Assembly: GCA_965116695.1 (NCBI GenBank)
Contig: OZ220706.1
Location: 372,001-436,000, forward strand
Source of the DNA: JAJDTT01 sp965116695
GTDB taxonomy: Bacteria > Acidobacteriota > UBA6911 > RPQK01 > JAJDTT01
Length of the DNA: 64,000 bases
Reading direction: 5' to 3'
In this document: positions 9,290 through 16,750 of the stretch, piece by piece
Layout: each line of letters begins with the position of its first letter
How positions within the stretch are numbered: the stretch's first letter is position 1
Position numbers and translations under genes: made by a program
Notes under the pieces: model-generated
Told to the model about the DNA's origin: nothing
Databases searched by the model: none
What the model saw: the letters and a program-made list of their open reading frames with translations, nothing else

Positions 9290-10753
9290 TCAGGCCAGGA
9301 TCCCCTGGATCACGTGCCCGTGGACGTCGGTGAGCCGGAAGTCCCGGCCTCCGAAGCGGTAGCTGAGCGCTTGGTGATCGAGACCCATGAGGTGGAGGAT
9401 GGTGGCGTGGAGATCGTGGATGGTCTGCCGGTTCTCCACCACCCGGTAGCCGTACTCGTCGGTGGCGCCGTAGATGAATCCCTTCTTGAGGCCGCCGCCG
9501 GCCAGCCAGAGGCTGAAGCCGAAGGGATTGTGATCCCGCCCGTCCTTTCCCTGGACGAAAGGGGTCCGGCCGAACTCGCCCGAGAAGATGATCAGGGTCT
9601 CGTCCAGCAGGCCCCTGGCTTTGAGGTCCTTGACCAACGCCGCTATCGGCTGGTCCACTGCCAGGGCGTTGGAGCCGTGCCCGTGAACCAGCTTGGCGTG
9701 CTGGTCCCACGGGTTGCTCATGCCCCCCTGACCGTCCCCCCGGACCATGGTGAGCTCCACGAAACGCACACCCCGTTCCACCAGCCGCCGGGCCACCAGG
9801 CACTGGCGGGCGTAGGCGGCTTTGGCCGGATTCGCGGAATCGATGCCATACAGTTTGCGTGTAGCCGGAGTCTCTCCCCTCAGGTCCACCAGCTCGGGCA
9901 CCGAACTCTGCATCCGGTAGGCGGTCTCGTAGTTGCGGATGGCGGCTTCGACTTGGGAGTGTCCGGCCGTTCCCGCCAGGAATTCCCGGTCCAGCTCGTT
10001 GACGAAGGAGAGCTTTCGCCGCTGGAGGGAGCCGGTTTCGCGGGGACGGATGTTGCCGAGAGGATCCTGGCGTCCGGGAAAGATGAACGAACCCTGGTGG
10101 ACGGCCGACAGGAAACCGTTGCCGAAGATGCTGATGCCTCCGAGAGGGATGCCGCCGCTGCCCAGCACCACGAATCCGGGCAGATTCCGGTTCTCGCTGC
10201 CCAGGCCGTAGCTGATCCAGGCGCCCATGCTGGGGAACCCGGCAAAGGGCATCCCGGAGTGGAAGTAGAAATTGGCCTGGGCGTGGGCCATGAACTTGGC
10301 GGTCATGGAACGGATCACCGTCAGCTCGTCGGCCACGCTGCCGATGTGGGGAAAGAGGTCGCTGACGGGGATTCCGCTGCTCCCGTAGCGTTTGAACTTC
10401 CAGGGACTGGGCAGGATGTTGCCGTCCATGTTGAACATGGTCCGTTCGGTCCTGAACGGCATCGGGTCGCCGGCTTCCTTGTCCAAGCGGGGCTTGGGAT
10501 CGAAGGAGTCGACGTGGGAGAGCCCTCCCGACAGGTAGCAGAAGATGACGTTTCGAACCCGGGGCTGATGATGGCTTGGTTTGGGGGCCAGCGGATTCCC
10601 GCGCCGGTCGGGGACCAGTCCCGCATAGGCCGGGTCGGCCATGAGGGCCGAGAGGGCCAGCATTCCGAATCCCGTGGAGGTCCGGCGCAGCATCTCGCGA
10701 CGGGAGAAACCGGGATGGAAGCGGGGTGTCGGGCCAAGTGGCAGCGTCGACAT
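9290..10753 (-). CDS. DUF1501 family Tat-exported protein
   Basis: A 487-residue DUF1501 protein with the alkaline-phosphatase-superfamily fold. The N-terminus carries a Tat signal (SRREMLRRTS) followed by a hydrophobic stretch ending ADPAYA. Family hallmarks are GGLSHVDSFDPKP, the EFGRTPF motif, GRDHNPFGFS and a C-terminal HATILHLMGLDH region. I place the start at 10753 because the in-frame extension upstream runs through intergenic hairpin repeats. It lies 201 bases downstream of the PSD1 gene on the same strand, the usual PSD1-DUF1501 pairing, so the two probably act together in the envelope. The reaction is not established for the family. Confidence 0.9.
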   Translation of the reverse strand: MSTLPLGPTPRFHPGFSRREMLRRTSTGFGMLALSALMADPAYAGLVPDRRGNPLAPKPSHHQPRVRNVIFCYLSGGLSHVDSFDPKPRLDKEAGDPMPFRTERTMFNMDGNILPSPWKFKRYGSSGIPVSDLFPHIGSVADELTVIRSMTAKFMAHAQANFYFHSGMPFAGFPSMGAWISYGLGSENRNLPGFVVLGSGGIPLGGISIFGNGFLSAVHQGSFIFPGRQDPLGNIRPRETGSLQRRKLSFVNELDREFLAGTAGHSQVEAAIRNYETAYRMQSSVPELVDLRGETPATRKLYGIDSANPAKAAYARQCLVARRLVERGVRFVELTMVRGDGQGGMSNPWDQHAKLVHGHGSNALAVDQPIAALVKDLKARGLLDETLIIFSGEFGRTPFVQGKDGRDHNPFGFSLWLAGGGLKKGFIYGATDEYGYRVVENRQTIHDLHATILHLMGLDHQALSYRFGGRDFRLTDVHGHVIQGILA

Positions 10754-10854
10754 CACTTTCCAGTCTACTGCGGAATTGCCGGGCGGTCGAGGGCCGGAAG
10801 AAGGACGAATTCCAATTGCCCGGTCTTCGGCGCCAAGTTGCCACACCGGAGTTC

Positions 10855-10927
10855 GGCGGTTAGAAATCCGCCGCTCCCAATGGGCGACAAGGATGTCGCC
10901 CGTCCTGTTCGGCGGTTGGAAAACCGC
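10855..10927. repeat. Cluster of three variable-stem hairpins
   Basis: Three short hairpins lie in the gap between the PSD1 and DUF1501 genes: GGCGG/CCGCC (10855-10872), GGGCGACA/TGTCGCCC (10882-10901) and GCGGTT/AACCGC (10912-10927). Each has a short purine-rich loop (AGAA, AGGA, GGAA), and each is followed by G/CTCC or GTCC. Stem sequences differ but pairing is kept. Confidence 0.6.
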
Positions 10928-10954
10928 TCCCATCCTTGGCCGGTGGGGTCGCTC

Positions 10955-13900
10955 CTACTGGACATAGATGAAGTTCTTCAAGTTGAAGAGGGCATGGGCG
11001 AGGTCGGTCCAGATCCGGCGGTCGGTGAGGATCAGATGCTCCCGGGTATTCCGTTCGGCGATCAGCGCGGAGAGATACTCCTCGGCCCGGGCCGCCTCGA
11101 GTGCGGAGGGTTCCCGGCCCAGGGCCTTCACGAACATGTGGTGGATGCGGGAGGTGGCCGTGTTGCCCTCCCCCGCGGCCAGGTGTTTGCCCCAGGCCTC
11201 CGCCTGATGCCAGGCGAATGGGCTGTTGAGCAGGGTCAGGGATTGGGCCGGCACGTTGGTCTGGTCGCGTGTCCCCAGAGTGCTGGCGGGCTTGGGCAGG
11301 CCGAACGCTTCCAGAAAGGGGTTGTAAGCGTTGCGCCTGATCTCCTGATAGATGCTGCGTCTCCCGGCGCCATCCAGGGGCCCGGGCGGCACGAACCCTT
11401 TGCTCTTGAGCTTCCCGATCTCGTGGTAGACGGGAATGGAGGGTCCGTACGGCTTCGGATCCAGACTTCCGGAGACGCGCAGCATGGCGTCGCGGATCTC
11501 CCCGGCATCCAGTCGTCTCAGGTTGGCATGCTGGTGGAGCCGATTGGCCGGATCCACCCGGAGGGAGTCGCCGGATGCCCCGCTGCTCATGCGGTAGGTC
11601 CGGGACGTGGCCAGCCGGCGGACCATGGTCTTGATGGAGTACCCCTCCTCCACGAACCGGTTGGCCAGATGATCCAGGAGTTCCGGATGGGTGGGCGGGT
11701 CGCCCAACTTTCCAAAGTTGTCGGTGGTGCGGACGATTCCGTATCCGAACAGGTACCGCCAGATGCGGTTGACCATCACCCGGGCCGTCAGCGGGTTGTC
11801 GCGCGAGGCAAGGTCCCGGGCCAGTCCCAGGCGCACCCGGCCGGGATCGGTGTAGGGAACGCTGTCCAATGCCGCCAGATATCGCCGGGGCACGGGCGCG
11901 CCGCGAGCGTCCTGGTCCCCGCGGACCAGGAATGGATGATCCGGCGCCGCCTCTTCAAGGATTGAGGGAGCGCGCCGGGGAACCGGCACTTGGGATTCGA
12001 TTTCCCGGTATTCGGTCAGGAGCGCTTCCACGGAAGGGAGCCGGTCCCGGGAACGGGACAAGACGCCGGCTCGAACGAACGCGTCCAGATACGCGGCCTG
12101 GAGCTCGGATGCTCCGCCGTCCCTCCAGGCTTCGATGGCTTCCACCAGGCGGCGGCCCATTCGCCGGGCCAGGTCGGCGGGTGACCGGGGCGCCGTGCCC
12201 CGGAGCAGATAGAGCAGGGGCGGACGGGTCTCTCTGGGCGTCTCCTTCTGCTCGTGAAACAGGATCCGGCTGGCGCCGATGGCGGACCGGCCGTCGGTGC
12301 GCTCCTCTGGCTTGGTCTTGACCTTGGTCCGGTCGTAGTAGATCAGGGTGGCGTCGTCACGGGTGGCCAACTCGATATACGCGGTGAATCCCTTCCAGTA
12401 GGCGACGTCCCATTGCACCCACTCCATCCGGTCCGTATTGGGGGTGTGCCGCATGTGGTAGATCAGGCCTCGAGGCACGGCATAGTTCTCGACGATCAAC
12501 TGGGCGAAGCTGTAGTCCGATCCGAGGACGCCGAGACTGATGAAGTTGGTGTCGATGGTAAATCGGGGCGACTGGATCACGCCGTTGTGTTTGCCGGAAA
12601 CGAGATGGGTGTAGACCCCCCCGGGATAGATGCCGTTGAGGACCCGGTTCCCGTCGGCGGCCACCGGAAACTCGCCGGGCCGGGACGGTTCCGCGGGAAG
12701 TCCGGCGCCGTGTCCGATCCACTCGCCGTAGCCGGGGCCGGACAGATCCCACCGGACCTGGAAGTGTTCCCGGTTGAAGGCTTTGCCGGCGCGGATCCTG
12801 GCGTTCCACTCCTCTTGCAAAGCGGCCCACTCCTGACGGAAGCCGTCCCCGTCCTTGCCCGCCAGGCGGACCCAGGCCGCCAGCGGACTTCCGGGTTCGC
12901 AACGGGCTTCCACCAGCGCCCGGTTTAACGCCTGGCCGCCAGCCGGCGCCGCCGTCTTGGCGCCTTCGGTCTCATCCGTTTCGACTGGAGCTGCCGCGGT
13001 CTCCGGGGCCGCCGTATTGTCGGACGAGTCGGGTGACGATGCCGGCTTGCACGGAGAATCCGGCGGATGGGGGAAGGCTTCTCTGGGTGCCTCCATCAGC
13101 TTGGAGCTCAGGGCGGACGCCTCCCGGATCCAGACGCCGGCCAGCTCCCGGCGGATCTCCTCCTTCAGGCGGGTCAGTTCGCTGCGGCCCCAATCGAGAC
13201 GCTCCGGATCGTCGACGGCCCTCTGGGTCGGCCGGGCTCCATAGAGCACTCCGAATATGGCGTAGTAGTCCTCCTGGCTGATGGCGTCGAACTTGTGGTC
13301 GTGGCAACGCGCGCACGAGACGGTGAGTCCCTGGAACGCCTTGGAAAGGACGTCGACCTGGTTGTCGACCCACTTGATTCGGTCTTCCAGAGGATCCACG
13401 GGCTGGAATCCATGCTCCACCATGCGGAGCTGAGCCGTGCCCAAGAGGGATTCGTTGATGCCCAGGGCCGGGTTCATCCTGGGGGAGGGAAGCAGGTCGC
13501 CCGCCAGATGCTCCCGGATCAGTTGATCGTAGGGGACATCGGCGTTCAGGGCCCGAATCAGGTAGTCGCGGTAACGCCACGCGTAGGGTGTGTCCGGGTC
13601 GCCTTCGCTGCCGTGGGACTCGCTGTAGCGGACCAGGTCCATCCAGTGGCGGGCCCAGTGCTCGCCGAAGTGAGGTGAGTCCAGGTAGTCGTCCACCAAT
13701 TTCTCGTAGGCCCTTGGAGAGGGATCGGCGACGAAGGCCCGGACCTCTCCGGGAAGGGGAGGGAGTCCCCTCAGGTCGTAGGAGAGGCGCCGGATCAGAG
13801 TGTGCCGGTCTGCGGCCGGCGCCGGTTTCAACCCTTCCTGCTCCAGCCGGGCCAGGATGAACCGGTCCATGGCGTGCAACGGCCAATTGGCGTCGGTCAC

Positions 13901-14380
13901 CGCCGGAGGGGAGACGGTGCGAACCGGCTGCCAGGCCCAATGGCTGCGCTTCCGGGATTCCAGGTGGAATCCTTCACCCGAGTCCTCCGAGGCCGCCGCC
14001 GGATCGGTCCAGGGGGCTCCCATCCGGACCCATTCGATGAGGGACTCGATCTGCGCATCCGAAAGCGCTCCGGTGGGAGGCATCAGGGCCGGCCGGCCCT
14101 GGACGCGGTGGATCAGGGAGCTCTCGTCCGGCTTGCCCACAACGATGGCCGGTCCCGAGACGCCCCCCTTGAGCAGGTCGTCGCGCCGGTCCAGCCGCAG
14201 CCCGGCGAAAGGTGTCGCCGTATCGGCGCTGTGGCATTCGTAGCAGTGGCCGGCCAACAGGGGACGGATCTCTTTTTCGAAGAATTCCAGGGAAGCGGGA
14301 TCGGTAGGCGACGCGCCGAGTCCCGAAGGGACGGCCAATAGCAGGAGACCTGCGCACGAGCTTGCCGTTAGACCCTTCAT
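10955..14380 (-). CDS. PSD1/DUF1549/DUF1553 cytochrome-domain protein
   Basis: A complete 1141-residue exported protein. It has a Sec signal (about residues 1-23), a planctomycete-type cytochrome domain with CYECH at 46-50, a DUF1549 region with a second haem-like CARCHDHKFD motif, and a long central beta-rich insert. The insert includes a lectin-like stretch around FTIDTNFISLGVLGSDYSFAQ. A C-terminal DUF1553 domain follows (NPLTARVMVNRIWRYLFGYG, DNFGKLGDPPTHPELLDHLA). Both CxxCH motifs suggest covalent haem and an electron-transfer link, but the substrate is unknown. It lies upstream of the DUF1501 gene and has a conserved promoter. It is highly similar to the truncated gene at 1-2851, so the pair arose by duplication. 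Confidence 0.93.
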   Translation of the reverse strand: MKGLTASSCAGLLLLAVPSGLGASPTDPASLEFFEKEIRPLLAGHCYECHSADTATPFAGLRLDRRDDLLKGGVSGPAIVVGKPDESSLIHRVQGRPALMPPTGALSDAQIESLIEWVRMGAPWTDPAAASEDSGEGFHLESRKRSHWAWQPVRTVSPPAVTDANWPLHAMDRFILARLEQEGLKPAPAADRHTLIRRLSYDLRGLPPLPGEVRAFVADPSPRAYEKLVDDYLDSPHFGEHWARHWMDLVRYSESHGSEGDPDTPYAWRYRDYLIRALNADVPYDQLIREHLAGDLLPSPRMNPALGINESLLGTAQLRMVEHGFQPVDPLEDRIKWVDNQVDVLSKAFQGLTVSCARCHDHKFDAISQEDYYAIFGVLYGARPTQRAVDDPERLDWGRSELTRLKEEIRRELAGVWIREASALSSKLMEAPREAFPHPPDSPCKPASSPDSSDNTAAPETAAAPVETDETEGAKTAAPAGGQALNRALVEARCEPGSPLAAWVRLAGKDGDGFRQEWAALQEEWNARIRAGKAFNREHFQVRWDLSGPGYGEWIGHGAGLPAEPSRPGEFPVAADGNRVLNGIYPGGVYTHLVSGKHNGVIQSPRFTIDTNFISLGVLGSDYSFAQLIVENYAVPRGLIYHMRHTPNTDRMEWVQWDVAYWKGFTAYIELATRDDATLIYYDRTKVKTKPEERTDGRSAIGASRILFHEQKETPRETRPPLLYLLRGTAPRSPADLARRMGRRLVEAIEAWRDGGASELQAAYLDAFVRAGVLSRSRDRLPSVEALLTEYREIESQVPVPRRAPSILEEAAPDHPFLVRGDQDARGAPVPRRYLAALDSVPYTDPGRVRLGLARDLASRDNPLTARVMVNRIWRYLFGYGIVRTTDNFGKLGDPPTHPELLDHLANRFVEEGYSIKTMVRRLATSRTYRMSSGASGDSLRVDPANRLHQHANLRRLDAGEIRDAMLRVSGSLDPKPYGPSIPVYHEIGKLKSKGFVPPGPLDGAGRRSIYQEIRRNAYNPFLEAFGLPKPASTLGTRDQTNVPAQSLTLLNSPFAWHQAEAWGKHLAAGEGNTATSRIHHMFVKALGREPSALEAARAEEYLSALIAERNTREHLILTDRRIWTDLAHALFNLKNFIYVQ

Positions 14381-14426
14381 GGCTGAAGTTGCCTCCGAAC
14401 GCGGGGGCTCTCCACCGCTGCCCCGA

Positions 14427-14456
14427 AGTGTAGCGACGGCTGACGGTCGAGGGCAA
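14427..14456 (-). promoter_or_regulatory. Probable sigma-70 promoter of the second PSD1 gene
   Basis: TTGCCC (14451-14456) and TACACT (14427-14432) on the minus strand are spaced by 18 bases and lie 47 bases before the start at 14380. The same arrangement is found upstream of the paralogue at 2851. Confidence 0.5.
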
Positions 14457-14538
14457 GGAATTTACGGACCGGACAATCCCTACGTTCCCATCCGCTCGGT
14501 ACCCCAAGAGTACGACCCGTACGTGGAATAGGGCCGGT

Positions 14539-15389
14539 CTACCCGGAATTACGGATCCGGATGGGTAAGTCCGAGTCGGATGGGTTGAGCACGATAGCGA
14601 CGCTTGTCGATTCCAGCAGTTCGAATTGGGTAGACGGACCGTGTGCTTTCGACTGGTCCACAGAGAGAATGTAGGTCTGGGGAGTGAGACCTTTGATGGA
14701 GAAATACCCGTCCGCCGGGGAGACGTCCGCGAACTCTTCGTAATGCTGGCCGGTTGCCGGGGACAGTCGGAGGGAGAATTCTCTTATTGGTTCATTGTTT
14801 TGATCCACGACTCGGCCTCGAAGTTCCACCTCCGGTGTCATCAGTATGCTTTTTTGCAGGCTTCCCTGCGTGGGAGTTATGAGCAGCCGGTCGATGAAAT
14901 AGGTCTGGAAGCCGTCTGCCGCGGCATGGAGCATGTACCGACCTGAATGCTGAATGGTCAGCCGGAAACTACCGTCGTGGCCGCTGACGGCTTCGAGCCG
15001 TTCCTCCCCGCTGCCGAGCACGTACAGCGTGACGCGAGCGTCCTGTATTGGAGCGCCGTCCTGGCTGTTCGCGACGATGCCGGCCAGGGCCGATTGCACC
15101 GGCCGTCGCTTCTCCATGCCGCCAGACGGTGGGAGCCGGCGTTGATTCGGCGGGTTTCCTCCGGATATTCGGACCCAAAAGGCTCGAGTCTGGTGTGCGC
15201 TTGCTCCGGCTCTCTTTCGCCCACCGGGACGGAATCCGGCACTCCATCGTCGTTGCTGGTCAGCGGCCTGAGATTCGGAGCGTCCGAAGAGCTGTCCCGT
15301 GAGCCATCTATAATGATCCACAGGCATTGAATCAGAATCAGGAAGCCGATCCCGGGGATGATGAACCGGGGCTGGGATCGCTTTCTCAT
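14539..15389 (-). pseudogene. Frameshifted, internally deleted carboxypeptidase-regulatory-like gene
   Basis: This is a shortened paralogue of the gene at 5800-7473. The N-terminal part, starting at ATG 15389 with a membrane helix, is in one frame up to FGSEYPEE. From NPPNQRR onward the match to the paralogue (EKRRPVQSA, AGIVANSQD) continues in the next frame. A one-base loss near 15158 accounts for this. In addition the first repeat passes straight from VELRGRVVD into NNEPIREFSLRLSPA, which in the paralogue belongs to the last repeat, so about three internal repeats are missing. A sequencing error could explain the frameshift but not the deletion. Confidence 0.75.
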
Positions 15390-15394
15390 GACCA

Positions 15395-15442
15395 ACGGGC
15401 CCGTGTGGGATTCCGTCTAGAATAGCGGTTCAACAGGAAGAC
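15395..15442 (+). promoter_or_regulatory. Conserved upstream element with TAGAAT -10-like box
   Basis: TCTAGAATAGCG followed by TTCAA lies just upstream of the start at 15443, with TAGAAT at 15418-15423. It is the counterpart of the element at 7670-7708. Both occur between a divergent carboxypeptidase-regulatory-like gene and a plus-strand gene. Confidence 0.4.
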
Positions 15443-16750
15443 ATGGGAATCCGGCGCCTGAACCTGTTGTTGGCCCTCGGCTTCACCGTTCCCATCATGG
15501 CGTTGACGACCGCGTGCTCCAGTTCGGAAGGAGTTGTGTTGGACTGGTCCGCCGGAGACTTCCAAACCGTTCTGGACTCCGGCATCCGGCAACTTCGATC
15601 CGAAACGGGTCTCACCGGTGTCGCCGTCGCAGTAATGACCGATGGCCGCTTGAAGGGTGTGGCCGTCAACGGCGAGCGCCGGCGGGGCACGGGCGTCGCG
15701 GTGACCGTAGACGACCGCTGGCACGCTGGCTCGATAGCCAAGTCGATGACCGCGACCTTGATCGCGGTTCTGGAACACGAAGGCAAGCTATCCATCGGCG
15801 CGGCTCTGCCCACCTTGTTACCCGGCATCGAGATGGCCGACGGTTGGCATTCCTGCACGTTGCGTCATCTGCTGACTCACACAGCGGGAGCACCCGCCAA
15901 CTTTCCGATGAAGGTCCTGAAGGTATGGCCCGACACTGCGGAAGAACTCGTCGCCGCGAGGCACCGTTTCATCGTCGAGATCCTCGGCGCGGAACCGGAG
16001 TCCCCGTGTGGCAAGGAATTCTCCTATTCCAACGTCGGGTATTCGATCGTTGGACATATCGCCGAGACTATGTGCGGCGCGCCCTACGAAGCTCTGATGG
16101 CTCAGAAAGTGTTCATTCCACTGGAAATGAAGAGCGCGGGATTCGGCGCGCCGAAGGGCGGCAAGCCGAACCAGGAACCGCTCGGTCATATGAAGTTTTT
16201 GTGGTTTCGGTTCGCCGTCGACCCGTTCGATCGGCACGCCGACAACACGCCCGTGATGGCGCCGGCCGGCGGGGTGCATTTGAGCATCCGGGACCTCGCC
16301 CGTTACGGCGCCGTACACCTCGAGGGAGCAAGCGGGACTGTGGCGTCATTGCTGCCGCAGGAGAGTTGGCAACGTCTGCATACGCCGTATCTTGAGGACT
16401 ACGCGCACGGCTGGGTCCGATACCGGCGGCGGGAGTGGGCGGGCGGTCCGTTGCTCTGGCACAATGGCAGCAACACGCTCTGGTACGCCTTGCTGATGTT
16501 GCTACCCGCCAAGAACACGGTTCTGGCGTTTGCGACCAACGATGGCGCGACCGAAGCAGCGGAAAAGGCATTCGTCGGATTGGCTCGACAGTTGAGCGAG
16601 ACAATTCCAATCTCCCCGGAGCGACCGGGTCAGCCGTCGAAACGCACGGCGAGTGTCAACGACGAGGTTTCGGCTGATCGACGAACCGACCCCACTTTGG
16701 AAAAAAGGAAGTCTCCTACGGCTACGGTGCTTCGGCGTAGGAATATATAA
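15443..16750 (+). CDS. Lipoprotein serine hydrolase (beta-lactamase/class C-like)
   Basis: A 435-residue serine hydrolase of the beta-lactamase/D-alanyl-D-alanine carboxypeptidase superfamily. A lipoprotein signal ends in LTTAC (Cys25). The catalytic SxxK motif is Ser97-Ile-Ala-Lys100 (HAGSIAKS), the YxN motif is Tyr195-Ser-Asn197, and an HNGS sequence near residue 345 fits the third (KTG-like) motif. LRHLLTHTAG is also typical. It probably acts on an ester, amide or peptidoglycan-like substrate at the outer face of a membrane; the substrate is not predictable. The C-terminal 40 residues are basic and unlike the family. They overlap the convergent gene at 16722, so the true end may have been altered. 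Confidence 0.88.
   Translation: MGIRRLNLLLALGFTVPIMALTTACSSSEGVVLDWSAGDFQTVLDSGIRQLRSETGLTGVAVAVMTDGRLKGVAVNGERRRGTGVAVTVDDRWHAGSIAKSMTATLIAVLEHEGKLSIGAALPTLLPGIEMADGWHSCTLRHLLTHTAGAPANFPMKVLKVWPDTAEELVAARHRFIVEILGAEPESPCGKEFSYSNVGYSIVGHIAETMCGAPYEALMAQKVFIPLEMKSAGFGAPKGGKPNQEPLGHMKFLWFRFAVDPFDRHADNTPVMAPAGGVHLSIRDLARYGAVHLEGASGTVASLLPQESWQRLHTPYLEDYAHGWVRYRRREWAGGPLLWHNGSNTLWYALLMLLPAKNTVLAFATNDGATEAAEKAFVGLARQLSETIPISPERPGQPSKRTASVNDEVSADRRTDPTLEKRKSPTATVLRRRNI

Noticed and set aside
9242..11965. Very long open frame on the plus strand opposite the DUF1501 and PSD1 genes
   Set aside because: It is a GC-driven antisense shadow. It has no domain, no ribosome binding site and a composition unlike real proteins, while the minus strand encodes well-conserved families.
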